A stretch of DNA of 35,676 nt from the NCBI GenBank assembly GCA_949879855.1, contig CATLBX010000004.1, forward strand, positions 1-35,676. The letters run 5' to 3'. The DNA comes from an uncultured Coriobacteriia bacterium. GTDB lineage: Bacteria > Actinomycetota > Coriobacteriia > Coriobacteriales > QAMH01. The notes below the pieces were generated by a model, which saw only the letters and a program-made list of their open reading frames with translations, did not search any database and was not told the origin of the DNA. The translations under genes and the position numbers were made by a program. Positions 17,259 to 28,718 of the stretch are shown piece by piece. The first letter of the stretch is position 1; each line of letters opens with the position of its first letter.

Positions 17259-18161
17259 CTACGAGAAGGAGAGGCAGAAGGCGTCGAGCAGGAGGACGGC
17301 GAGGTGTTGCTCCCAACGCTCGCCCGAAACCACGCCGACGACCTCCGAATAGCCCTGGGTGGGAATCTCGATGATGACGCGTCGCGGCGTCGTCTTTGCC
17401 GATGACAGGGCGATGCCGATGCGACGCGCAAACATGAAGTCATCGGAGAACTCGATGAGCGGAATACCGTCCTGGCCATCGACCTCGTTCGAGGTGATGC
17501 CAACCATGAGCATGTTGGAAGGAGGAAACGCCTCGAGCGCATCGGCGCTCATGACATGCGCGTCTTCGGAAGTGGCGCGGGCGAGGTTCGCCACGCGCGA
17601 GGCGACCCCGCGGCCGATTTCGTCCAGCCCGTAGAAGCACGCCTCCATCTTCTCAAGCGCCTCGGCCGCACGCGCGAAGCCCATCTGGGCACCTTCGGCA
17701 CTCGTCGGCTCCTTGCCCTCCCAGGCATGGCGCAGGCGCTCGATTGCATCGTAGGTGGTGGTACCCGCGATGCCATCGTCCATGATTCCCACGCTCAGCT
17801 GGAAGTCACGCAGGGCACGCTCGGTGTGCGCCCCGAAGATGCCGTCGGACTTACCGACGACGAAGCCGAGCACTTCGAGAATCTTCTGCAGCGATCGCAC
17901 GTCGGCGCCGTGGAAATGGGGCATGCGCAGGTAGAGCATGCGGTCGCCGAGTGCGAAGCTCGCGTCGACCAGCGCCGACCAGGCCTGCTGGTCGACGAAG
18001 TCGCCCGGCGGTAGCCCCTCAGATTGCCTAAACTTCCTGACCGCATCGCACGTGCGCTGGAGATACGCGCCATCGACGGCAAGCTCGTAGCCCATGACGC
18101 GCAGGCGTCGTTGCACGTCCTCCACGGCGGCACCGTGATCGTTGCGGCCAATCGTCCTCAT
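17259..18161 (-). CDS. Protein with two peptidoglycan-binding domains and a divergent, possibly amidase-derived C-terminal domain
   Basis: GRNDHGAAVEDVQRRLRVMGYELAVDGAYLQRTCDAVRKFRQSEGL and GADVRSLQKILEVLGFVVGKSDGIFGAHTERALRDFQ: two PG_binding_1-type repeats. Confidence 0.83.
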   Translation of the reverse strand: MRTIGRNDHGAAVEDVQRRLRVMGYELAVDGAYLQRTCDAVRKFRQSEGLPPGDFVDQQAWSALVDASFALGDRMLYLRMPHFHGADVRSLQKILEVLGFVVGKSDGIFGAHTERALRDFQLSVGIMDDGIAGTTTYDAIERLRHAWEGKEPTSAEGAQMGFARAAEALEKMEACFYGLDEIGRGVASRVANLARATSEDAHVMSADALEAFPPSNMLMVGITSNEVDGQDGIPLIEFSDDFMFARRIGIALSSAKTTPRRVIIEIPTQGYSEVVGVVSGERWEQHLAVLLLDAFCLSFS

Positions 18162-18168
18162 GGGCGCC

Positions 18169-19188
18169 TCAGCTCAACCGGCTCACGAAGAAGTCGCCCA
18201 TCGAGACGAGCAGCTTGCGTACGGGGCTTGCGGGCAGGACCTCTTTGATCTCGTCCTGATGGTCGTGGGCGAGCTTGATGGCGTACGACCGGGCAAAATC
18301 GATCGAGCCGGCCTCCTGCATGATCTGCACGGCACGCTCGAGGCGTGCCGGGTCGGTCTCCTTCGAGGAGAGGATGTCGATGAGCTCGTCGTGTACGGCG
18401 CCGTCCGTGTGCTCGAGCGCGTGCACGACGACAAGCGTGCGCTTGCCCTCGGTGATGTCGCCGCGGAAGTCCTTGCGCGTGGCCTCCTCGGTACCGACGA
18501 GGTTGAGCAGATCGTCCTGGATCTGGAAGGCCAGTCCGGTCGACATGCCGTAGGCGCGCAGGGCCTCGACCTGCTCCTCGCTGCCACCGCCGATGATGGC
18601 GCCGACGGCGAGCGGCACGCCACCCGAATAGAACGCGGTCTTGTGGGCCGCCATGGTCAGGTAGTCCTCAACGGTGATGTCGAAGCGCTCGTCGCGCGCC
18701 CAACCGATGTCGAGCGCCTGGCCCTCGATGGTGCGCGTCGTCATGTCGACGAGCTCCTTGAGCACGCGCAGCTTGACCGCATCGGAAAGCGAGTCGTCCA
18801 CGAGCACGGTGCCCGTGACGAGCGACAGCGCCAGGTCGCCCGCGTTGATGGCGAGGCCTTCGCCAATCTGATGATGCAGGCAGGGCTTGCCGCGCCTGAG
18901 CTGAGACTCGTCGGCGATGTCGTCGTGGATGAGCGCGGCGGTATGGAAGTGCTCGATGGCCGCGCCGGCGGCACGAGCCCTGTCGTCGTCACCGCCCACC
19001 GCCCGACACGCGAGCATGCAGATGAGCGGGCGATGACGCTTGCCCGCGTTGTTCGAGAACTCGGAGAGCGGCCCGTAGAGATAGCGCCACATGTCGGGAT
19101 GCGTGCCCTCTCCGAAGAACCCGGCCATGTATTCGTCGAAGCTTGCCGTCTTCTCGTTCAGAAACTTCTCGAAGATATGATTGACCAT
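18169..19188 (-). CDS. Polyprenyl (trans-isoprenyl) diphosphate synthase
   Basis: First Asp-rich motif LIHDDIADESQLRRGKP; second motif region FQIQDDLLNLVG; GKRTL. Confidence 0.93.
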   Translation of the reverse strand: MVNHIFEKFLNEKTASFDEYMAGFFGEGTHPDMWRYLYGPLSEFSNNAGKRHRPLICMLACRAVGGDDDRARAAGAAIEHFHTAALIHDDIADESQLRRGKPCLHHQIGEGLAINAGDLALSLVTGTVLVDDSLSDAVKLRVLKELVDMTTRTIEGQALDIGWARDERFDITVEDYLTMAAHKTAFYSGGVPLAVGAIIGGGSEEQVEALRAYGMSTGLAFQIQDDLLNLVGTEEATRKDFRGDITEGKRTLVVVHALEHTDGAVHDELIDILSSKETDPARLERAVQIMQEAGSIDFARSYAIKLAHDHQDEIKEVLPASPVRKLLVSMGDFFVSRLS

Positions 19189-19240
19189 GCTATTGCGCGT
19201 ACCTCCGCAACGAAAAGGCGCTGGGTGCCGTAATCGCCAA

Positions 19241-19624
19241 CTAGCCCTTCATGTTCTTGCGATAACGCACGAACGTCTCGGCCTGGGCCTTGGTGACGTC
19301 AAGACCGTAGTTCTTGTCGTGCAGCTCCTCTTCACCGACGCGACGGTCGAACTTGCGCTTGCCGTTGACGATGACGCGCTCGATCTCTGGGTCTGCGCCT
19401 TCCTCGGCGGGAGGGGCAAAGACGATGTTGACGGGAACCCTGATGGCGCCGTGAGCGGTGAGGTAGCCGTCCTCATCCTCGGTAACCATCCACTCGATGT
19501 GACCGGGACGGTCGAGAACGAGCGGGCTGTCCTTCATGTGCTCTTCGAGATCGAGTGACGCAAGCGCTGCGACGCGGTATTCCGGCAGCCTGTGGGCCGT
19601 CGTGGAGTTTCCAAACAATGCCAT
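19241..19624 (-). CDS. Conserved-looking hypothetical protein
   Basis: MALFGNSTTAHRLPEYRVAALASLDLEEHMKDSPLVLDRPGHIEWMVTEDEDGYLTAHGAIRVPVNIVFAPPAEEG...; in the coding frame between annotated genes; no family recognised. Confidence 0.7.
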   Translation of the reverse strand: MALFGNSTTAHRLPEYRVAALASLDLEEHMKDSPLVLDRPGHIEWMVTEDEDGYLTAHGAIRVPVNIVFAPPAEEGADPEIERVIVNGKRKFDRRVGEEELHDKNYGLDVTKAQAETFVRYRKNMKG

Positions 19625-19698
19625 ATTTTCCCCCTTGGTCGTGCGTTCCCTCTTGTGCAACCATTGTATATCTTCGCGCGGCGCAAATGAGCGCGATT

Positions 19699-19784
<86 letters not shown>

Positions 19785-19818
19785 ACATGCGGGCTCCTAA
19801 TGCTATCACTGCATGGGG

Positions 19819-20286
19819 TTATTCGTGAACAAAGAATATCGTATCGAGAATGGTGTAGTACCAGGTTTGCGGCGCGGTGATGCTCTTCTCGTCAAGATGG
19901 TCGGGAAGTCTCGAGGCATTGTCGACCGTGCCCTGCTCGTTCGTGACCACGGCCGAGCTCTCCCCTTCCCTGACCCAGCCCAGATCCGAACGCGCCTGGT
20001 TCTCGATGCCCTCCTCGGTCTGCAGGGCGTCGTTCTCGGCCTGGACCGCCTCGTTGCGCTCGGTCACGGCGTCAAGCTGGGCCTGAAGGCGCTGCTCGGT
20101 GCGCATCGTCTTGTAGTAATCGCGGCCAACGGGATAGAGGACGACGATGGCGAGGATGATGACGCAGCCGACGATGGCCAGCGTGCGCCATGAGCGCTCG
20201 CGCTTGCGCACCCTGGGGGCGTCCGTGCGCTGCGAGGGCTTGCGTCTCTTGCCGTCCTTCGTCTTCTTGTCCGACTTTGCGCCCAT
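19819..20286 (-). CDS. Septum formation initiator (DivIC/FtsB family)
   Basis: Basic N-terminus, one TM (TLAIVGCVIILAIVVLYPVG), coiled coil, ENQARSDLGWVREGE. Confidence 0.85.
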   Translation of the reverse strand: MGAKSDKKTKDGKRRKPSQRTDAPRVRKRERSWRTLAIVGCVIILAIVVLYPVGRDYYKTMRTEQRLQAQLDAVTERNEAVQAENDALQTEEGIENQARSDLGWVREGESSAVVTNEQGTVDNASRLPDHLDEKSITAPQTWYYTILDTIFFVHE

Positions 20287-20292
20287 ACCGTC

Positions 20293-20709
20293 CTACTCGA
20301 AGTCGCCCGACGTGGTCTCGAGCTCCGTCTTCGCGCGTTGCCAGAGCTCGACGAGTTGTGCCGTCGTCATGTCGTGCAGCGGGCCTTCCCCAGCTTGCGA
20401 GGCGAGGCGTTCCATCATGCCCCAGCGGCGCCGGAACTTGTCACAGGCACGGTCAAGCGCGTCCTCGGCATCGATGCCCTCCTTGCGGGCCACGTTGACG
20501 AGCGTGAACAGCACGTCGCCAAGCTCCTCGACCTGGTTGTCGCTTCCGGGCACAGCGTCCTTGAATTCGCCGACCTCCTCGCGCACCTTGTCCCAGACCT
20601 GCTCGACGCTCTCCCACTCGAAGCCTGCGGCGACGGCCCGCTCGGATATGAGCTGCGCCTGTCTCAGGGCGGGCAGGTCGCGGGGGATGTCGGCAAACGC
20701 CTGCGGCAT
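20293..20709 (-). CDS. mazG: MazG-family nucleotide pyrophosphohydrolase
   Basis: KVREEVGEFKDAVPGSDNQVEELGDVLFTLVNVARKEGIDAEDALDRACDKFRRRW (EExxE...ExxD). Confidence 0.9.
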   Translation of the reverse strand: MPQAFADIPRDLPALRQAQLISERAVAAGFEWESVEQVWDKVREEVGEFKDAVPGSDNQVEELGDVLFTLVNVARKEGIDAEDALDRACDKFRRRWGMMERLASQAGEGPLHDMTTAQLVELWQRAKTELETTSGDFE

Positions 20710-21633
20710 CTAGACCTTGAGGTAGCGGCGCATCGCGATGGCCGAGCCCAACATGCCGATGAACACGCCGGCCACGATGAGCACGAGATAGATGGCGGAG
20801 TACACGCCCGGGTCGACCGACAGCGGCAGGAAGCTCACCATGTTCTCGAGGGCGGGGAACACCGTCACGCGCACGAGCGATAAGACGATGATCGCGAACA
20901 GGGCGCCCACCAGCGCCTGTAGCGCGCCTTCCGTCACGAACGGTCCACGAATGAAGCCGTTGGTGGCACCCACCAGACGCATGATCGAGATCTCGCGCCT
21001 GCGTGCCAGAATCGCGAGGCGGATCGTGTTGTTAAGGAAGACGAGCGAGATGAACACGAGCAGCACGACCGCCACGATGCACGCATAGCGGATGACGTTG
21101 GTGACGGCGAAGAGGCGCTCGACCGTGCCCTGCCCGTACTTGATGGAGTCGGACGGGTCCTCGGGATTGTCGGCGATCGCCGTGAAGGTCTCGCTTCCGA
21201 GAATCGCGCTCACCGTGTCTTGCACCTTGTGCGTGTCACGCAGCGTGATGACGTAGGTGCGCGGCAGCGGGTTGCCATCGAGCTGGTTGACGATGTCGGG
21301 GTTGTTCGCGGTCTGGCGCTGGAAGTCCTCCAGGACCTGGTCCTTGTTGCGGAAATCGACCGAGGCAATGTTGCCCGCGTCGTTCTCGAGCGTCTTGAGA
21401 TAGTTGTCGAGGCTCGTTATCTGCTCGTCGGTGGCCTCGTCCGAGATGTAGAGGCGCACGTTGACCTCGTCCTCGAACGAGGAGGCGAGGTTGCCGATCA
21501 TGATCGAGATGATGATGGTCACGCCGATCATGAGAAGGGACAGGAAGATGGTGACGATGCCACCGATGGTCGTGCCGAGATTGCGGCGCGAGCTGATGAT
21601 GGACTCTTTGAGGAAGTAGATGATCTTAGACAT
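20710..21633 (-). CDS. ftsX: Cell division protein FtsX
   Basis: MSKIIYFLKESIISSRRNLGTTIGGIVTIFLSLLMIGVTI...; four TM segments, LARRREISIMRLVGATNGFIRGPFVTEGALQALVGAL. Confidence 0.95.
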   Translation of the reverse strand: MSKIIYFLKESIISSRRNLGTTIGGIVTIFLSLLMIGVTIIISIMIGNLASSFEDEVNVRLYISDEATDEQITSLDNYLKTLENDAGNIASVDFRNKDQVLEDFQRQTANNPDIVNQLDGNPLPRTYVITLRDTHKVQDTVSAILGSETFTAIADNPEDPSDSIKYGQGTVERLFAVTNVIRYACIVAVVLLVFISLVFLNNTIRLAILARRREISIMRLVGATNGFIRGPFVTEGALQALVGALFAIIVLSLVRVTVFPALENMVSFLPLSVDPGVYSAIYLVLIVAGVFIGMLGSAIAMRRYLKV

Positions 21634-22672
21634 CGTATCCGTACACTCCCTTCTTCTGATCGCGGACGAGCGTGCCGTTCTCGAGGGCGAGCACGCGACG
21701 GCGCATCTGGTCGACCATCTCGCGGTCGTGCGTGGCGACGAGAATGGTCGTGCCCGTGCGGTTAATGCGCTCGAGCAGACGCATGATGCCCAGGGAGGTC
21801 TGGGGATCGAGGTTACCAGTCGGCTCGTCGCAGATGAGGATGGGCGGACGGTTGACGATGGAACGCGCGATGGACACGCGCTGCTGCTCGCCGCCGGAAA
21901 GCTGGTCGGGAAGCTTGTCCATCTTGTCCTCGAGGCCGACGAGGCGCAGGACCTCGGGGACCTGGGTGCGGATGACATGGCGTGACTTGCCGATTACCTC
22001 AAGCGCGAAGGCGACGTTCTCGAACGCCGTCTTGTTGGGAAGGAGCTTGAAGTCCTGAAACACGCAGCCGACGCTGCGACGCAGGTACGGGATGCGCCAG
22101 TTCTTGATGGTGCGCAGGTTCTCGCCAGCGACGACGAGCTCGCCGCTCGTGGGAACGATTTCGCGGTTGAGCATGCGGATGAAGGTCGACTTGCCCGAGC
22201 CGGAGTGGCCGACGAGGAACAGGAACTCGCCCGAGCGGATGTCGAGCGTGATGTTGGCGAGCGCGGGCCTGTTGGGCTGCGCCGGGTACACCTTGGTGAC
22301 GTTTCGCATCGAGATGACGACCGGGCCGAGGTTCTGTTTCGCGTTCTCGTCGAGCGCGAGGTCGGCATAGGAGCCAACGGCCTCGGTGGCTGCCGGCATG
22401 CTGGAAGTGGACAGCGGATTCATCTGTCCCGTCTGGTTGGGCTGGGCCGCCTGACGCTGACGCCCGGTGGCACCCGCGACGTTGCGACGAACATCGACGT
22501 TGCTCTCGGCGTCGATACGCGGAAGGCGCGCATCCATCTGCCTGGTCACGCGCGGGTCGTTTGCCGGACGTTGTTCGTTTGCTTGGGGCGCGTGGGCCGA
22601 TTGCCCGCGCGACTTTGACGAGCGGCCGCCCGCTGCATGGGCGCCACGCGACGATTTGCCGAATATTGCCAC
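21626..22672 (-). CDS. ftsE: Cell division ATP-binding protein FtsE with about 115-aa N-terminal extension
   Basis: ISMRNVTKVYP, GHSGSGKST, LSGGEQQRVSIARSIVNRPPILICDEPTGNLDP; GTG start with CGGAG seven nt upstream. Overlaps ftsX by 8 nt. Confidence 0.93.
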   Translation of the reverse strand: MAIFGKSSRGAHAAGGRSSKSRGQSAHAPQANEQRPANDPRVTRQMDARLPRIDAESNVDVRRNVAGATGRQRQAAQPNQTGQMNPLSTSSMPAATEAVGSYADLALDENAKQNLGPVVISMRNVTKVYPAQPNRPALANITLDIRSGEFLFLVGHSGSGKSTFIRMLNREIVPTSGELVVAGENLRTIKNWRIPYLRRSVGCVFQDFKLLPNKTAFENVAFALEVIGKSRHVIRTQVPEVLRLVGLEDKMDKLPDQLSGGEQQRVSIARSIVNRPPILICDEPTGNLDPQTSLGIMRLLERINRTGTTILVATHDREMVDQMRRRVLALENGTLVRDQKKGVYGYDV

Positions 22673-22782
22673 GTTTCAACTCCGATCTCATTCAGCTTAA
22701 TCGGCTTAGTATTTTAGACCACCGCCCCTGAAGTCCCAACTAAATATTCCGAACATCACAAAGCGTACACGTAGCGAGTCCT

Positions 22783-22813
22783 ATGAGACAAATACCCTGT
22801 GTATTTGTCTCAT
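22783..22813. repeat. Perfect 13-bp inverted repeat (stem-loop) at the 3' end of the transketolase operon
   Basis: atgagacaaatac cctgt gtatttgtctcat; overlaps the stop codon of the 22810-23748 CDS. Confidence 0.85.
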
Positions 22814-23748
22814 TTGCGGGCGATGGCGGCGCGGGCCTTGGAGGCGATACCGGCGGCGTCCAGGCCGTACTCGGCAAGGAGCTCGTCGGGCTCGCCACTC
22901 GTGCCGAACATGTCGCGTACGCCGACGCGCTCGAGTGGCACGGGATGGTTCTCGCCGATGATGTCGGCGACGGCCGAACCCAGGCCACCGACCGTGGAAT
23001 GCTCTTCGCAGGTGACGACGCAACCGGTTTTCTGGACGCTGGCGAGCAGCGTGGGCTTGTCGAAGGGCTTGACGCTGAACACGTCGATGACCTCGGCCGA
23101 GATGCCCTCCTTCGCAAGCTCGTCGGCGGCAATGAGCGCCTGGGCGACCTCGATGCCGCCGGCCACGAGCGTGACGTCGGTGCCCTCGCGCAGCACGTAG
23201 GACTTGCCGAGCTCGAGCACGGTGCCCTCTTCGTAGACGGTGGGAACCTTGGCGCGGCCCAGGCGGATGTAGAAGGGACCGGGCGTGGTGGCCGCAATGC
23301 GCACGGCCTGCTTGGCGGCCCAGTAGTCGGCCGGGACGAGAACGTTCATGCCCGGCAGACCGCGCATGAGGCTCACGTCCTCGAGCATCTGGTGGCTGCC
23401 GCCATCGGGGCCGACGGAAATGCCCGCGTGGGTGGGCGCGACCTTGACGTCGAGGTCTGCATAGCAGACGGTGTTGCGGATCTGGTCGTAGCAGCGGCCC
23501 GTACCGAAGGCGGCAAAGCTGCCGGTGAAGACCGTCTTGCCGGCAAGCGAGAGGCCGGCGGCGACGCCAATCATGTTCTGCTCGGCGATACCGACGTTGA
23601 CGAAGCGGTCCGGGTCGAGGTCCTGGAGTTTCTTGGTGGTGGTGGAGCCCGACAGGTCGGCCTCGACGGCCATGATGTCGTAGCCCTCCTTGACGAGCTC
23701 GACGAGCGTTTCGCCATAGCCCTCACGGGTTGCGATGGTCTGCGTCAT
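22810..23748 (-). CDS. Transketolase, C-terminal subunit (split type)
   Basis: TREGYGETLVELVKEGYDIMAVEADLSGSTTTKKL...FVNVGIAEQNMIGVAAGLSLAGKTVFTGSFAAFGTGRCYDQIRNTVCY. Confidence 0.93.
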   Translation of the reverse strand: MTQTIATREGYGETLVELVKEGYDIMAVEADLSGSTTTKKLQDLDPDRFVNVGIAEQNMIGVAAGLSLAGKTVFTGSFAAFGTGRCYDQIRNTVCYADLDVKVAPTHAGISVGPDGGSHQMLEDVSLMRGLPGMNVLVPADYWAAKQAVRIAATTPGPFYIRLGRAKVPTVYEEGTVLELGKSYVLREGTDVTLVAGGIEVAQALIAADELAKEGISAEVIDVFSVKPFDKPTLLASVQKTGCVVTCEEHSTVGGLGSAVADIIGENHPVPLERVGVRDMFGTSGEPDELLAEYGLDAAGIASKARAAIARK

Positions 23749-23750
23749 GA

Positions 23751-24635
23751 CTACTCCCCTCCCCCGAGCTCGGCAAGCGCGTCGCGGGCCTGCTCCTCAT
23801 TGGGGGCCTTGCCGTGCCAGCCCGCCTGGTTTTCCATAAACGAGACGCCCTTGCCCTTGACGGTATGAGCGACGATGCAGACGGGCGACCCGTCAAGGAG
23901 CGTTGCCGTCTTGAGGGCGGTGACGATGGCGCTGACATCATGGCCGTCGACTTCGATCGTGCGCCAACCGAAGGACTGGAACTTCGAGCTGATGCCGTCG
24001 AGGCCAGCGACGTCGCGCACGTCGCCGTCTATCTGCAAGTTGTTGTTGTCGACGATGGCGATGAGGTTGTCGAGGCCCTGGTGTGCGGCGAACATGGCCG
24101 CCTCCCACACCTGGCCCTCCTCGATCTCTCCGTCGCCGAGCAGGGTGAAGACGCGGCGCTTGGGACCGCCATCACGCTGCTGGTTGAGGCGTGCGCCCAG
24201 GGCGACGCCCGCGGCGATGGAGAGGCCCTGACCGAGCGAACCGGTCGAGACCTCGACGCCGGGAAGCTTCTTGGAATCGGGATGACCCTGCAGGCGGCTG
24301 TGCAGCTTGCGCAGCGTGAGCAGCTCGTCTTCGGGGATGAGGCCGAGTTCCGCGAGAACGGCATAGAGCACCGGCGCGGCATGACCCTTCGAGAGGATGA
24401 AATAGTCGCGTTCTGGGTGCTGAGGGTCGTCCTCGGAATAGTTCATCACGCCGCCAAAGTAGAGCGACGCCACGATGTCCGCGGCCGAAAGTGATCCACC
24501 GGGATGGCCGCTACCGGCCTCTTTGAGCATCTTGATGATGTTTATGCGCATGCTCTTCGCACGCGCCTCGATCTTGTCTACGGATTCCTCGATCACGCGA
24601 AGACCTCGATTTCTCACAGCCGTCTTTTGGGGCAC
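23751..24635 (-). CDS. Transketolase, N-terminal subunit (split type)
   Basis: GSGHPGGSLSAADIVASLYFGGVM, TGSLGQGLSIAAGVALGARL, GDGEIEEGQVWEAAMFAAHQGLDNLIAIVDNNNLQIDG. Exact start uncertain. Confidence 0.93.
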   Translation of the reverse strand: MPQKTAVRNRGLRVIEESVDKIEARAKSMRINIIKMLKEAGSGHPGGSLSAADIVASLYFGGVMNYSEDDPQHPERDYFILSKGHAAPVLYAVLAELGLIPEDELLTLRKLHSRLQGHPDSKKLPGVEVSTGSLGQGLSIAAGVALGARLNQQRDGGPKRRVFTLLGDGEIEEGQVWEAAMFAAHQGLDNLIAIVDNNNLQIDGDVRDVAGLDGISSKFQSFGWRTIEVDGHDVSAIVTALKTATLLDGSPVCIVAHTVKGKGVSFMENQAGWHGKAPNEEQARDALAELGGGE

Positions 24636-24700
24636 AGCCCATGATACCCGCTGCGCGAGACATGACGACGAGAAAATCGAGGATTAGGCGGTGACGTGCT

Positions 24701-25804
24701 CTAACCCGCCTCGCTGACGCGCCATTGGTGATAGCCCACGACGAACTCGTCGATGTCGCCATCGAACACCGCATCGACGTTGCCCGTCTCCACACCGCTG
24801 CGCAGGTCCTTCACCATCTGGTAGGGATAGAGCACGTAGTTGCGAATCTGGTTTCCGAACGAGATCTCGTGCTTGGGGCCGCGTAGCTCGTCGAGGGCGC
24901 TGGCGCGCTTCTCCTGCTCGAGCTCGTAGAGCTTGGAGCGCAGGATGCCCATGGCCGTCGCCTTGTTCTGGAGCTGCGAGCGCTCGTTTTGGCAGGTGAC
25001 GACGATGCCGGTGGGCAGATGCGTGATGCGGACGGCGGAATCGGTCGTGTTGACGCCCTGGCCTCCGTGGCCCGACGAGTGGTAGACGTCGATGCGCAGG
25101 TCACCCTCGTCGATTTCGACCTCGATGTCATCGGGCAGCACGGGCAGCACCTCGACGCCGCCAAAGGTGGTCTGGCGGCGCTTCTTCGCGTCCGTGGGGC
25201 TGATGCGCACGAGGCGGTGCACACCCTGTTCGCTCTTGAGCATGCCGTAGGCGTTGTGCCCACTCACCGTGAAGGTCGCACGGTCCAGGCCGATGGCCTC
25301 GCCGGCAGGGGCATCGTTGACGGTGACCTTCCAGTTCTTGCGCTCGGCATAGCGCGTATACATGCGAAACAGCATTTCGGTCCAGTCCTGGGCCTCGAGG
25401 CCACCCTGACCGGGGTTGATGGTCACGATGCAGTCGCCGGAATCGAGCTCGTCGTCGAACCAGGATGCAAGCTCGAGCGCGTCGGCATTGGCCGTGAGCG
25501 CTCGAATCGAGTCGATGACCTCATCCTCGAGCTCGTCGTCACCTTCCATGGCAAGCTCGTTTGCGGTCTCGGCATCTTCGAGAAGCGAGACCGCCCGATC
25601 GTATTCGCCGATTTCATCGCGCAGGGCGGCCGCCTTGCTCATGATCGACTGGGCGTGCTCCTGGTCATCCCAGAATCCTGCCTGCGCCGACTGGTCCTCG
25701 AGCTCGGCCAGCTGCGCGCGCTTGTCATCGATGTGCAGGTACGAGCCCATCTTCTCGATGCGATCGCGCAGGGAGGCAAGCTCCTGTGCGTGGTTTTCCG
25801 CCAT
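24701..25804 (-). CDS. prfB: Peptide chain release factor 2
   Basis: YHSSGHGGQGVNTTDSAVRITHLPTGIVVTCQNERSQLQNKATAM, GNQIRNYVLYPYQMVKDLRSGVETGN. No in-frame UGA near the 5' end. Confidence 0.95.
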   Translation of the reverse strand: MAENHAQELASLRDRIEKMGSYLHIDDKRAQLAELEDQSAQAGFWDDQEHAQSIMSKAAALRDEIGEYDRAVSLLEDAETANELAMEGDDELEDEVIDSIRALTANADALELASWFDDELDSGDCIVTINPGQGGLEAQDWTEMLFRMYTRYAERKNWKVTVNDAPAGEAIGLDRATFTVSGHNAYGMLKSEQGVHRLVRISPTDAKKRRQTTFGGVEVLPVLPDDIEVEIDEGDLRIDVYHSSGHGGQGVNTTDSAVRITHLPTGIVVTCQNERSQLQNKATAMGILRSKLYELEQEKRASALDELRGPKHEISFGNQIRNYVLYPYQMVKDLRSGVETGNVDAVFDGDIDEFVVGYHQWRVSEAG

Positions 25805-25815
25805 GACACGCTACC

Positions 25816-28572
<2,757 letters not shown>

Positions 28573-28718
28573 GATTCATGCCTTTATTTTCTGAAACGAT
28601 ATTGGCGTCTGCACTACTTTATCACAGGTCAATGGCGCCCTTTCCTCACGAGTGGGGAACAAATGCATGCCCATAGAAGCCACACATCACGTCCGTGCCA
28701 CTTTCGCCTTTCCGTACG

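Noticed and set aside
17078-17542. N-terminal extension of the NlpC/P60 ORF (16022-17542)
   Set aside because: Overlaps the peptidoglycan-binding gene in another frame; a clear signal peptide begins at 17077.
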